The notes beneath the pieces were generated by a model that was given only the letters and a program-made list of their open reading frames with translations, had not been told where the DNA came from and made no database searches. The translations under genes were made by a program, and so were the position numbers. DNA of 64,000 bases, taken from NCBI GenBank assembly GCA_023548195.1, contig JAJHZJ010000221.1:1240001-1304000 (forward strand), read 5' to 3'. The stretch comes from Bettongia penicillata ogilbyi. Lineage: Eukaryota; Chordata; Mammalia; Diprotodontia; Potoroidae. Of this stretch, positions 43,395 through 55,564 are shown piece after piece (the first letter of the stretch is position 1; the number at the start of each line of letters is the position of its first letter).

Positions 43395-43450
<56 letters not shown>

Positions 43451-43453
43451 CTA
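43391..43453. repeat. (GATA)n microsatellite
   Basis: About 15 near-perfect GATA units. The 64-residue minus-strand ORF (a YLSI repeat) is its translation. Confidence 0.97.
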
Positions 43454-43767
43454 GATAATTTTTTTTGGACAACTTTAATGCTGAAGCTTTTTGTATTCAG
43501 AGACCCAGACCCAAATCCATTTAACTTTTGGGCAGTTTATTCCTCAGTGTTTTTATTTCTTCTGGGCCAACGCCTATAACCTCATATAGATTGTAATGAA
43601 GTTGATACTGCTGCCTTTGCCATCTCTTTCCTTATAGTCAATTTGTAATAAACTGGGTTCTAAGCTTGGAGTTGGAAGACATAGTCTGAGTTCTGGGTAT
43701 TCTACCTATTAGTAGTATAAACTAGGCAACTTCCCTTACCTGTCAGTCTCAGTTTCCTCATTAGATT

Positions 43768-43915
43768 GGGCAGCTAGGTGGCACAGTAAATAGAGCACCA
43801 GCCCTGAAGTTGGGAGGACCTGAGTTTAAATCTGGCCTCAGATATTTACTATCTATGTGACCCTGGGCAAGTCACTTAACCTTGATTGCCACCCTCCCCC
43901 CAAAAAAAGAAAGGG
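43768..43915 (+). mobile_element. tRNA-head-only SINE
   Basis: GGGCAGCTAGGTGGCACAG, the GCCTCAG and GACCCTGGGCAAGTCACTTA blocks, then directly an A-rich tail (CCAAAAAAAG). Neither body A nor body B follows. It is either a distinct short SINE or a 3'-truncated one; the direct A-rich tail favours the former. It interrupts a MIR-like copy (about 43655-43766). Confidence 0.7.
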
Positions 43916-43984
43916 AAAGAGACTTGTTCAATAGGTATTAAAAAACTCCCAATGGGCAAACTCCTTGTACTAATGGTCCCTAGT

Positions 43985-44100
43985 GTATGTTAAATAATTT
44001 GCCCAGTATCCTAGAGACAGTGTGGATCAGAGGCAAGGCTTGAATCCACTTCAAAGGCAGTTCTTTATCCACTATGGAACTTTCTCTCTCATGCTGGCAT
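43985..44100 (-). mobile_element. MIR-type fragment, antisense
   Basis: AATTTGCCCAGTATCCTAGA, CAAGGCTTGAATCCACTTCA and TTTATCCACTATGGAAC are in reverse MIR order. Confidence 0.5.
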
Positions 44101-44785
44101 TATTATATAAATAGTAAACCAGAGAGACAAAATGTTAGGAGACTAAAATTTCTGACTAGCTAAAAGCAGCCACACTTCTCCTACTGACAGATATGCATAT
44201 TAAAACCAGGAATGTGGCTTCGGTGAGCGGAGAACACTGACTTTGCTATCTTTTGTTCTGGGTGGAATTCCTGTACAATGAGGCCAGAGAGCATCTTAGG
44301 AGTGAGAACCACACCATGGCATCGCTGGACAGACTGCAGAAACAACAAATATCTGCCGGGTGTATTTCTCTAATAGTCCTCTGCTGGGTGGTGCTCTGGT
44401 AGCTTCTAGATACATTTTCTGGGTTAGTCAAACTATCTAAACTCCACTCTGCTAGCCTACACCAGCTAGAACCTCACTCTGATAAGAGCGTGATAGGCAC
44501 CACCATCCAACGACCAAAGGCCAGAGGGGACCATGTTATGACTCCTAGGACTGGGCAGAGATCAAAGCTTTTTGTTAAGTCCTGGGAATACAAATACAGC
44601 AGAAAGAAAGACAATCTTTGAAACACTAAGTGACAGGAATCTGTACGCTGGATCAATGTAAAGTCTGAAGGGATCAAAATGTAACCAATTTGAAGCTTCA
44701 AGAAAATAAAGTATTCACAAAAGTTATCCTAAAAAAAATTAATGGAAAAAGATCACACATAAAAGGAAGCTGAAAAGTGTGTAGG

Positions 44786-45169
44786 GAAGTAGAGGGAATT
44801 GGTGGAAAAAGTACCAGGCACAGGGGGCATAGTAGAGAAAGTCCAGAGATTTGCCATGAGCCTGACTTCTTTGAATGAAGGTTTTAGAAGGATTCCATCC
44901 AATTAGAGTCTGTGTGTGCGTATGTGTGTGTACACACATATATGTATATAAATATATATATGCATGAATCTAAGTAGGAAGTAGAGGGAATTGGTGGAAA
45001 AAGTACCAGGCACAGGGGGCATAGTAGAGAAAGTCCAGAGATCTGCCATGAGCCTGACTTCTTTGAATGAAGGTTTTAGAAGGATTCCATCCAATTAGAG
45101 TCTGTGTGTGCGTATGTGTGTGTACACACATATATGTATATAAATATATATATGCATGAATCTAAGTAG
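44786..45169. repeat. Tandem duplication, two 192-bp units
   Basis: Unit 1 is 44786-44977 and unit 2 is 44978-45169, identical as far as I can read except one base (GATTTGCC versus GATCTGCC near 44849/45041). Each unit ends in a TG/CA/TA-rich stretch and TCTAAGTAGG. Such identity indicates a recent duplication or an assembly artefact. Confidence 0.95.
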
Positions 45170-45330
45170 GTAGGTATAGAGGTATATACTCGAGACCTAG
45201 GGTGTCACAGAAACCTCCCCAGGGTCACAGGCACTCTATATTACTACTGTCTCCTCTACATATTTTATATTATTCCTTATATTATAATGTCAATATAGTA
45301 TTATAATACCTATAATACAATATAGAGTGT
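45130..45330. repeat. Dispersed duplicate of 46440-46640
   Basis: The shared order is AGGTAGGTAT, GGTATATACTC, GTGTCACAGAAA, CCCCAGGGTCACAG, CTCTATATTA, CTGTCTCCTC and TATAATACCTATAAT. The copies lie 1.3 kb apart in the same orientation with moderate divergence. Function unknown. Confidence 0.75.
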
Positions 45331-46014
45331 GGATACATCCAACATGTGAATTTCAGGTCTGTCATAGGGCTTCAGGATGAAGAGCCGGGGCCATGACAGA
45401 GGACGTTTGAATGCAACCTGGAGAGGAATGAGAGAAGGCAGCAGCTTCGGGAGGAGTCGAGCAGCAGAGAAGAGAGCGGATGATGGATTTCAGACAGAAT
45501 TAGTCATGGCTATCAAGAGTCAAGCAGGGCAGAGAAAAAGACCTAGAGAGTCCAGCTAAGCAGCCTACTGCATAGAGTAGCTGTGCCCAGGGAGAAGTAT
45601 GAGAAATCTATGACAAGGAAAAGGATGACAGAGCCTAGGAGTATTACAAATATGAGTTACCTTGGCCACGTGAATTTGCCGTGTGTGTGCCTCACTACCA
45701 TGTACTCCTAAGTCAGTCTATCATTCTTACTGATGCTATGTGTATTTGCAGGAGAACGATCCCTGTGTTTATGGGGGGATTATCCCTAACTACATTTTTC
45801 TTAGCTATTGTTTTTCCTATGCTATCTTAGTAAATATCTTTGATTTTACACTCACACATATGAATGCATATATGCACATTATATGTATGTATGTGTATAT
45901 ATATGTATATTATATATATGTATATGTATGTATGGGTGTATATACACATACATACACACAATGTAAGGCCACTAGGGGTGTGAAGAGGATGAACATGAGT
46001 AATAATTTTGGGAG

Positions 46015-46170
46015 TTAAGACATCATGAGGCGATGTTTTGACTTGCACACGAACTGGATTTAAGTGAGGCAGAGCTGCCCAAAGTCATCAGCCTCACTGT
46101 GTCTTCCAGAGTCCTCAAAGTCCTGTGGCAAGACAAGAGCCAGGATTACTAGCTGTGGTCCATAGCCCTT
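46015..46170 (-). mobile_element. Marsupial SINE, body type B, antisense, headless
   Basis: GATTTAAGTGAGGCAGAGCT, GTCATCAGCCTCACTGTGTC and GTCCTCAAAGTCCTGTGGCA are reverse body-B blocks. Confidence 0.55.
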
Positions 46171-46439
46171 TAGGGTAATCATTAGGACCCAAGGTAGTAG
46201 TTATCCCTCCAAGGACTCTTACTTGTGAGTGTGTCTTGTGAGTACATCCCTAGACAATGTTCTGCAAATGATTTGGGAAGAGGTTAGGGGAACGCCTAGG
46301 TATGTAACCCAGAAATGGGGTATAGCAAGGGAAATTCAATCTGGGATTAAAAAATATGTTGCAGATAGTCAACAAATTGAACTGGTTAATTCTCTTTCAA
46401 ATGATTTAGAGTTAAGTAAATTTAGTTTTTTGATTATAC

Positions 46440-46640
46440 ATATATATGTATATGAAAAATTCTTGCATATATGTAGGTAGGTAGGTATGTTGGTATATAC
46501 TCCAGACTAGAGTGTCACAGAAATCTCCCCAGGGTCACAGATACTCTATATTATTACTGTCTCCTCTATATACTTTATATTATTACTCTTCATAATATTA
46601 ATATAATGTTATAATACCTATAATATATTAATATCACAAA
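46440..46640. repeat. Dispersed duplicate of 45130-45330
   Basis: Second copy of the segment described at 45130. It is interrupted by no obvious element. Confidence 0.75.
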
Positions 46641-48070
46641 TAGTATTTCTGTGCCTTTGATGAAATCATAGAGGCTTACGGAAGACCTTCTTGGGGTGTA
46701 GAGAATCCTGAGAATAGATTATTTATGGACAGTCTAAGGGGAGTTTAAATACAGTCATTTTGACTATTCAGGTCTGAGAAATATTTTTTGACAAAGTTTT
46801 GGTGGAGCACATCTGAGGAACCAGAGAGATAGAAGATAAGGCAAGAATCAGTAAACATGCAGACCAGGGAGCAAGAGGAGAGAAAACAGAATGTGGCAGG
46901 AAGCGTCTAGAACTTCAAGGAGGCTGAACCAGCAGGGGTGACAGTTGATTGGATAATTCCAGGCACAGTTTCTTCTTACCCTGTTTTCCTAGAGCACCAT
47001 GCTGGAGACATAACCACTGTGCTTTTCAATCCTAATTCTCTTTTTCACCTACCTTCCTCAAACTGACCAGAAACAGGGTAGAAATGAGAGAGGTGAGCCT
47101 GACTGTGAGAGCCATCACAGCTTTTTATGCATTGTTTGAAGGGTCATTTACATTTCTTTCACTTATTCCTTCTAATAAATTATGTTATTATCAACAGTAA
47201 TTTTTGTGTGACCTTGTCTGAGGTTGGTGTTTGAAGATTTGAGAGAGGGAAAACAAGTCCATGGAAAAAAAATTTTATATCCTGGGATTAGAGCTCTAGC
47301 TCAATTAATACAAGATGTTTTTCACTTCAAAAAATTATGAGATAATTCCAGAAAATACCAACTAGGTTGCTTCTGAACCCAGAGAGAAAACTGGCATGGG
47401 AATGAATCAGTAGCACTGAGGCGTGAAGGTTGACATGCTTGTTAAATTCAAGTAATCATATTTTGCACATTTTCTCTCTCTCTCATATACATATACATGT
47501 GTATGTATATATATATACACATATATACACACACATATAAGTATACCTATGTAAGCATACATAAGTATATACATATGTTTAGGTAAACTATATACATATT
47601 TATGCACACATATATATAGTATAATATTCAGTTAATAAGTATGAATTTAACATCTACGCAAGTAGAGAAATAGGCATATCTGTTTTGTGACAGGTATCCA
47701 TATAACTGAGGCACCACATTTCCCATGAGACCCTGGAACTCAAGGGCCAGAATGATTGAAGTTCCCAGGACTACGATCCTGTGAGATATTGTCTCTGAGG
47801 ACAGGGATTTGGTTATGAGGTGGAAACAGGGTCTTGGATGAAATGAAATGGAAAAACCTAAAAGAAAATCACATGAAGAAGGGATTGTGCACAGTTTCTA
47901 GGAAGTCCTGGAAAATTCCTGGGGTTCAAAGGACAGAAGACTAAAATAGACCCACTCAATATTATAGGATACTATCTGCTGAATAGAAATGCCTATCACA
48001 TGTTCCAGAGACTAGTAAGGAAGAGAGCTCAGAACTCCCAAACAGGATCATAGCTAGTGACAGAGCAAAC
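46641..48070. other. Unassigned sequence
   Basis: No gene or repeat recognised except TA/CA-rich runs at 47487-47625. Short ORFs here are composition-driven. Confidence 0.35.
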
Positions 48071-48295
48071 ATTTAATTCAGGGGTTCTGAAACTTTTTTT
48101 GTGTCATGGATCCCTTTGGCATTCTGGCAAAGCTTATGGACCCCTTCTCAAAATAATGTGGTTTTTTTTTTTAAATTGTAGAAAATGCTAAATTTCCATT
48201 ACAGGTGGGTGAAAATATTCACTTTTTTCTCCCATTCACATTCACAGACCTTTTGAAGGTCTACGGACCCCAGGCTAAGAATCATTGATTTAGTT
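48071..48295 (+). mobile_element. hAT-type MITE with 8-bp target-site duplications
   Basis: The 209-bp element (48079-48287) starts CAGGGGTTCTGAAAC and ends GGCTAAGAATCATTG, imperfect terminal inverted repeats of the hAT kind. Its flanks ATTTAATT (48071-48078) and ATTTAGTT (48288-48295) are an 8-bp duplication with one mismatch. The internal phrases GTGTCATGGATCCCTTTGGC and GGTCTACGGACCCCAGG are typical of a non-autonomous hAT family shared by mammals. No transposase. Confidence 0.8.
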
Positions 48296-49435
48296 CAGTC
48301 TCATGTATATTTTGCAAATTCCCTTGTCGCCTCAGAGCATGCGTTTTCCAAGAATTGCTTCTCTCTGCAGTATTCACTTGAGAACCTTAGACCATCAAAT
48401 ATGTGAGAATGTTTCCCCTTTTCTACACTCCCAATAATCTCAATTAAATTTTTATTTTTAAAAACACATATTCTTCATTCTGGTTTTTTAGTGAGATGCT
48501 CTGAGTGAGTTTAGATGATTTTTTGATAATGCTGAGTATTATATAGAATGGGGGCTTGAGCCCATTAAGGTACATTTATCATCTGCATTACTCCGGCACC
48601 AAACCTTGTAGTTTATGAGAGTTCCATAGTTAAGTAGAAAATGAGTTAGAAGGTTTATGAAATCAGTTATTGTCTGTGTTTTTCAAGCCAATACCTCATT
48701 TACTCTATAAACTGACTTTTCCTAAAGGAAGCACAGCAATTATGATTTACAGGAGCCTTTCACAATTTTCACCTCAGGCCTCTAAGGCCTGAGCTCCAGT
48801 GCCTTCACTTCCCTAGACATCAGTACAAGGGAAGTAGCCATAGGTTTGTCCTGAGCTATTAATCTGAAGCTAATGGAATTTTAAGATCCTTCCTCACCCC
48901 AACTCCTATTATTTAGGCTGCTGTAACATTCCATACCCCTTATCAAACATCTCTAGGCCATCTTAAAAGAATGAGTGTGAGGAAATGTAAAGTATGATCT
49001 TATCCTCTCCAGAAATGCCTTTGTATTGCATAATGTGCCTGGTAAAGTGAAATTCCACACTTGCACATGCCTGCTCTGGCTGAAGTTAGGAGCAAATTAT
49101 CTTTATGTGAAAGCATTTTCATCCCCTAGAATTCTACCATTAAGGTTTCAAGCTTGTAGTCAGTCTATTTTGCCTGTCAAAAAAAAAGAAAGAAAGCTGC
49201 CTTTTTTGAAATAATAACAGCAGTCATTTTCTCTTTAGGTCCACCACCATCAAGTTTAATAATTGATTTTTTTTTAAATTTTTGAAATTTGGGCCATAAC
49301 TCATAAGTTGTTAGATATACCTTTGTGATGCACACAGGGAGCCAGCAAGAGAAGGGAAGGTAATCTAGGATCTTTTTTTCAACAGTCAATTTTATTGGCC
49401 TCAGTAATAATGATAATAATGAACAGTATCAATTA
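48296..49435. other. Repeat-free stretch, candidate old single-copy DNA
   Basis: About 1.1 kb without recognisable repeats. It includes a TCAGGCCTCTAAGGCCTGAG inverted repeat at 48774-48793. It may be conserved single-copy DNA, but this rests on texture only. Confidence 0.3.
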
Positions 49436-51529
49436 TAAAGTACTTTAAGGTTTACAAAAAAGCTTTTAAAAAAACTTTTAAAATTTATTATTATTTTAAA
49501 CAATCTTTTTCTATTAAAATTTTGAGCTCAAAATTATCCCCTTTCCTCTCATCATCTCCCTCATTCACTGAGAAAGCAGGCAATACTGACATCAAATATC
49601 CATGTGAAAACATAGACAATATATTTCCACATTAGTCATGTTGAAAAAAAATTCAAAGAAAATAGGAAAGTTATATTTCAATTTGTACCCAGAGTTCATC
49701 AGTTCTCTTTCTGGAGGTGAATAGCATTTTTTTCCCTCATGAGTCCTTTAGAATTGTCATTGCATCATCGCATCAGAGTAACCAGGTCTTTCACAGTTGA
49801 TCATCATTACAATGTTACTGTTACTGTATACAATGACCTTCCGGTTCTTCTGCCTTCAGTTTGCATCAGTTCATATAGGTCTTTCCATATTTTTCTGAAA
49901 GCATCCTGCTCACCTTTTTTTTTAGCCCAATATTATTACATCACAATCATATGTCACAACTTGTCCATTCCCTAATCGATAAGCATTCCTTCAATTTTCA
50001 ATTCTTTGCTACTGAAAAAGAACTACTGCAAATATTTTTTATATACAGATCCTTTTTTTCCCCCTTTGATCTCTTTGGAATACAGACCTAGTAGTGGTAT
50101 TGCTGGGTCAAATGGTATGAAAAGTTTTGCAGCCTTTTGGGCACAGTTCCAAACTGTTTCCCAGAATGACTGGACTGATTATTCAAATAACTGTTCTTTA
50201 TTGTACCTATTTTCCTTCAGCATTTGTCATTTCTGATTATTGTTGGGGTGGTTCTTCAGAGTTGTTTTAACTTGAATTTCTCTAATCAATAGTAATTTAG
50301 AACACTTTTTGTAGGACTATGAATAGTTTTTATTTCTTTTTCTGAAAACTGTTTATATCCTTAGATCATTTATCAATTGGGGAATATCTCTTTTTTTAAA
50401 AAAAATGGATTTTTAAAAATATGTATATGAGAAATGAGACCTTTATCAGAGATACTAGCTGTAAACTTTTTCGAGATCACTTTATTGTCTATGGTACCTT
50501 TTTGCATAATGTTTTTTAAATTAGGTCTGTTTTTGCTTTGTCTAAAATCATGATTGATACTTCTGCCTTTTTTGCTTCAGCTGAAGTATATTAGATTCTA
50601 CTCCAGCCGTTTTTTTTCTTAACTCTGCATGTGTCTTTCTGTTTCAAATATGTCTCTTGTAAACAACATATTGTTGGATTCTGGTTTTTAACTCATTCTG
50701 CTATCTTCTTCTGTTTTATGGGTTAATTCATCCCATTCATATTCACAGTTGTGGTTACTGTGTATGCTCCCTCCATCCCATTTTCTTCTGTTTCTTCTCT
50801 CTCTCTTTTTATCCTGTCCTTCCTCAAAAGTCCATTTTTCCTCTTCTCTTCCATCCCTTTTGTCACTCTAAAGTAAATTTTCCAACAGGAAATAGTGTAA
50901 ACTCAGATGATCAGTATCACATCCTCAAAAATAAATAAAAATAATTATTTATAATTTTAAGTAAGTTTTTTGTCCCTGATGTGCCTGAAATACAATGGCA
51001 ATGATTACTACACAATATAAATCAAAAATAAAATATATTAATCTGCACTTTACCTTTGAGAAGAGTCATGGCAGGCATGAAGGAGACAAGAGGGAGGAGG
51101 AGGAGGGAGGGTTATTACTTGGAAGGAGAATCTCCTATAAAAATATCAGAGATTTCAATGTGGGAGTGTTCTCTCTTACACTACTCTCTAAATGTAAGAA
51201 TAACACTACTGCCTTCACTTATTTTTTCATTTTTTAGAATCACTTTCATGTTTTGACTCACTGATGTTTTTTCTTTTTATTTGCTTCTGACTAGGAATCT
51301 ATCTAACGATACTTGTTTTTGATGTTTTTTCAGAATGTCACAGAAATGTGACATTGCATTATCATTAAAAATATTCGTGACTCTCATTGCTATAGCCTTA
51401 TTTGGGTGATGTTTTTAAACAAAATTTTGCATTTTTTCCCATATCTGATAAAACTCCCTTATCTCACTTGATGTGAGGAATTTCCTCTGACCTCTCAACC
51501 TCCTCCCCAGATGAGATATCCTTTGTAAC

Positions 51530-51740
51530 CTCTCACTGTTGCTCCTCATACAGATTCATCAGTTTCTTCGTGATCAACTCCTGGCTATGTTCCTATGGAA
51601 AAAAAATTCATCCCTTTGCAAGAAATTCAAGCTCAAAACATGGTGTTTCACTGCAAATTTTTGTTCGTCGTGCAAGACAAATTTTGAGAAAAATTTTTCC
51701 TCATCCAGTGAAGCATACGTAAACCAGGTTCTACTGTATA
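51530..51740 (-). mobile_element. Possible Tigger-like MITE
   Basis: On the minus strand it starts CAGTAGAACCTGGTTTACG after a TA, and holds a TTGTTCGTCGTGCAAGAC-type phrase (plus strand) seen in mariner/Tigger derivatives. The second end is not clear. Tentative. Confidence 0.3.
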
Positions 51741-52378
51741 TGTATATATATATGTACGTATGTATATATTAGACACATATGTCTGTGTCTAATATATACA
51801 TATTCTTCCCTCTTTGAACCAATTCTGATTAGAATGAGGTTAAAGTATTACCAGTCAGTTCCCCCCCGCCATATTTCTCTCCACTATAAAAAGCTCTTTC
51901 TTGCATGCCTCTTTTATGTGAGAAAATTTTCCCCATTTTACCTCCCCTTCCCTTTTATCCCAGTGTAAACCTCTTTCTCACCTCTATATAATTTTTGGAG
52001 ATTATCCCAACATAATCAATTCACATCTGTGCCTTCTGTCTATGTAAACTCCTTTTAACTGCCTGAATAATGATAAAGCTTAGGAGTTATAAGTATCATC
52101 TTCCCCTGTAGGAATGTAAATGGTTTAACCTTATTGAGTTCCTTACGATTTCTCTTCTATGTTTACCTTTTTATGCTTCTCTTGAGTCTTGTGTTTGAAT
52201 TTTTTTCAGATTTTCTATTCAGTCTGCCTTTTCATCAGGAAAGTCTGAACATCCTCTATCTCATTAAAAATGAAAAATTGCATTAAAAGTCCATTTTTCC
52301 CCCTGAAGAATCACACTCAGTTTTGCTGGGTAAGTGATTCTTGGTTGTAATCCTAGTTAGCTCCTCCGTCTTCCAGAA

Positions 52379-53940
52379 GGGATGTAGGGTGTTCAGGAAT
52401 GTCTTAGAACTTTTGGTATAAGGTCTGCAAGCCCTTTTCAAGGCTGCCTCCCACCTTTGGTGTCCAGCAGACTCACCCAACTCTCACCTGTGGGTCCAAG
52501 AAGCTGTATCATGAATAGTGGCCATATTCCAGTAAACAGCTTTGACAGATGGGCTAAACCAGTTTGAGAGTAACTGAGAGGTCTCAAATGTGTCAGTGAG
52601 TTAGGAGGGTGTCTACATCAAGCATGTGAAGACTTCCTTTGGTGAAATGGGCAGATAAAGACAATTTGTTCCAATGGAAATGAAAGCCGCTAAAACAGGT
52701 ACCATGGAAAGCTTAGAGCTTGGTTAGACATCAAAGATGCCAAAGTATCTACTACATCCTGAGCCGTTGTCAGTCATCTTGGCTTTTTTGTCTTGCTACT
52801 GGACTCAGATGACCCTGGAAGAGAGTGTGGGATTGACCCCTTCATACTACTCTGGCCTCACTTACATTCAATTTATATATGAATCAAAAGACATCACCTA
52901 CTTTACTATTGTTACCTATCTCCAAATCCTGTGGCAACAGGCAAGTGACAAAGAAGCAGGTGTGGATACTCTGGGAGTTGATCACAGCTCTGCACCCAGG
53001 CAGTCCCGGTCATAGTCATCTTCTAACTGGACTGAAGGAGCAGCGGGATTCAGCACCCTCCTCTGGGTATCTGAGCAGCCTTTTTAAAGGACTGCACTGC
53101 TCACCTCCTGGCATGAGGAAGGGGCTAGAAAAGGTGCCCTAAAACTTGTCTATTTCACCCTAACCTGGTCTACTTGCCTTGGCAGGCAGGAATCCCACCT
53201 GCAGTTGAAACACACACAAAAAAGAACAAAAAACTTTTATGAAGATGATTCCACTCACCATTGATACATGAAATGTGCACACAGTTATGAACAACATGAA
53301 ATTCAGTAGACCCGAAAGACAATTAGCTCTTATTACAAGATGACTCAATAGGTATTGCATTCCAAATAGCACCACGGTGTGCAACCAGGATGACAAACGA
53401 AGACCAACTTACTGAAGTTGGAACTGGATAAACATTTTTCTGTAGTGGCTACAGCGATGGGGAGTACCATGGAGCTGACATAGGTTTTGCAATCAAAACT
53501 AATCGAGTCAACAAACTCATATGCCTCTCAAAAGGAGTGAACAGTAGAGTCGTGACAATGCAATTGTCCTTTGCAGGAAAGAACTATGCCACCATTGTCA
53601 GTGCATATGCTCCCACCATGATGCACTTTGAAGAGGCAGAAGAAAAGTATTATAAAGGCATGGCAACCCTCATCATCAATGTGCCAAAAGAAGACAAGCT
53701 TATAATTTTGGGTGATTTTAATACCAAAGTAGGCACAGACTATCAGAAATGGCAGGGAATCCCTGGAAATCATAAACAACAGCAGTGGTCACTTTCTACT
53801 GAAGACTTGTACATCTTGTGATCTTCTCGTCACCAGCATCATATTCTGTTTACCTAAAGGCAATAAAACTTTGTGGATGTTCACTCATAGCAAATACTGT
53901 CTTTTAATAGAATATGTCATTGTAAGGAGATAAGATATAA
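52379..53940 (+). mobile_element. RTE-clade LINE fragment inserted in L1, 3' truncated
   Basis: Plus-strand insert in the L1 ORF1 pseudogene. Its 3' two thirds carry an apurinic-type endonuclease of the RTE kind (see 53447-53821). It stops inside the endonuclease domain, so reverse transcriptase and the 3' end are missing. A body-B-like SINE segment (52765-52905) lies in its 5' part. The L1 text resumes at about 53941 after a small loss. No target-site duplication seen. Confidence 0.65.
53447..53821 (+). pseudogene. RTE endonuclease domain fragment, 124 open codons
   Basis: The open frame from 53447 shows a SGYSDGEYHGADIGFAI block, the ATIVSAYAPT motif and ILGDFNTKVGTD, the catalytic DxN-containing block of LINE endonucleases that nick target DNA. 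Upstream the frame is broken by a stop near 53429 and a shift. Text after 53821 continues in another frame to an equivalent of the WMHxRS...LIDYVIV region (about 53865-53925). Degenerate and without RT, so not functional. Confidence 0.7.
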
Positions 53941-55564
53941 ACTGTGGAAGCTGTTAAATCTTATGTGATCTTGACTATGGTTCTATGATATTTTAATTGT
54001 TCTTACTGGCTGTTTCCAACATTTTCTCCTTGACCTGGGAGCCCTGGAATTTGGCTACAGTAGTCTTGGGAAGTTTCATTTTGGGATATTTTCAGGAGGT
54101 GATTTGTGGATTCTTTCAATGCCTTTTGTAGCCTCTGGATCTAAGATATCAGGGCAGATTTCTTTGAAAATCTCTTGAAATATGATGTCTAGTCTCTTTT
54201 TTGAATTTGATCGTGGTTTTCTGGCAGTCCAATAGTTCTTAAATTATCTTTCCTGGGTCTATTTTCCTAGTCAGTTGTTTTTCTGACAAAATATTTAATA
54301 TTTTCTCCTATTTTTCATGCTTTCAACTTTCTTTAATTGCTTCTTGATTTCTCATGGAGCTGTTAGCTTTCACTTGCTCAATTCTAATTTTTAAGGAATT
54401 ATTTCTCACAGTAAGCTTTTGTACCTCCTTTTCCATTTGGCCTATTCTGCTTTTTTATAAAGTTCTTTTATTCAGTGAATTTTTGTGCCTTCTACCATTT
54501 GGTTAATTCAGTTTTTCAAGGCATTATTTTCTTCAGTATTATTTGTACCTTTTTAAACCAAGCTGTTAATTCACTTTTTCTAATTTTTTTGCATCATTTA
54601 AATTTTTTTTTCCCAATTTTTCCTCTCCACTTAATCTCTTTAACTCTTCCAGGAATTCTTTTTGGATTTGGATCCAATTAGCATTTTTCATTGATGCTTT
54701 CCTTGCAGCTGTTATCATATTGCTGTCTTCTTCTGAGGTAGTGTCTTTGTTTTCCCCAACACCATAATAGTTTTTTATTGTCAAGTTGTTTTTTTGTTGT
54801 TTACTCATTTTTCCAGCTTATTTCTTAGTTTTGAGCTTTATGTCAAAGTTGTACTCTAATCATCTAGGATGGGGGAGGCACTGTTTCAAACTTCAGACTT
54901 TTTGTGCCACTGTTTCTAGTTAGTTCTAAGAGTCTACAAGTGTTCGATGCTTTCAAAATGGTGTGATCTGGGAAGGGTTGTGGTCACTGCCCTCCAGGTC
55001 TGAACTCTGGTCCTCACACAAGAAAGGCACCTGTTCCCCTGCAGCTACAAGCACTAGCACTCTTCTAGGCCCTGGAACAATAACAAGAGTTCCTCTCTGT
55101 CTTAGAGCTGTAATTCACAACTGTATGTGGGCACTAGAATTGTCAATCAGCACCAACTGTGCCCAGTGAAAGCAAAGATTCCTTATCATCTCTTTGTGAA
55201 CATTTGGCCAATCCCCTTACCATCTCTGGGCTGAGAGCTCTTGAAGCTACAGCCACCCGGCTGTTGCTGCTGGGTTGTGTGTGAGTTCCAGGCAGGCCTT
55301 TACCTGGTGTGATAGACTTCTCTTACCAATCTTCTAAGGTATCTTAGGCTGGAAAAATGTTTCACTCTGACCTTTTGTTGACTCTATCACTCCACAGTTT
55401 GATTTGAAACATTATTTTAAAGTTGTTTGGAGGAAAATGTTGAGAGAGTTCAGCTGCATTGCTGCCTCTAACCCACCATCTTGGCCCTACCTCTGAATGT
55501 GATATCTTTTATTTGAATGTAATTGTTCTAGGTTCCCGGGAGTACTAACACTGAAGCAATAACA

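Larger units (their letters stand above)
52190..54808 (-). pseudogene. L1 ORF1 pseudogene (antisense)
   Basis: The N-terminal 80 codons are open (54808 to 54569) and begin MSKQQKNN with LTIKNYY at residues 9-15, equivalent to IESFF in the intact copy. Downstream blocks of the coiled coil and RRM are traceable (DLENRSRR equivalent near 54245), then the C-terminal domain. The RTE insertion at 52379-53940 separates the last part (RITYPAKL equivalent near 52315-52340). Many stops. Confidence 0.65.
49440..55495 (-). mobile_element. Antisense L1 lacking its RT core, interrupted twice
   Basis: Minus-strand order from the 5' end at 55495: GGCCAAGATGG-type start, 5' region, ORF1 (54808 down to about 52190), inter-ORF region (about 52190-51800), endonuclease part (about 50880-50510), then directly the ORF2 C-terminus (about 50500-49700) and 3' UTR (to 49440). 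The reverse transcriptase domain between endonuclease and C-terminus is missing. Foreign inserts lie at 50885-51800 and 52379-53940. No target-site duplication identified. Confidence 0.65.

Noticed and set aside
43391..43453. CRISPR-like array
   Set aside because: It is a 4-bp GATA microsatellite without spacers.
53160..53396. 78-residue minus-strand ORF with membrane-like segments
   Set aside because: It is the antisense of the RTE fragment.
50500..55495. HAL1 identity for the antisense element
   Set aside because: First taken for a half-L1, but endonuclease and ORF2 C-terminal text follow on the same strand, so it is better described as an L1 with internal deletion.
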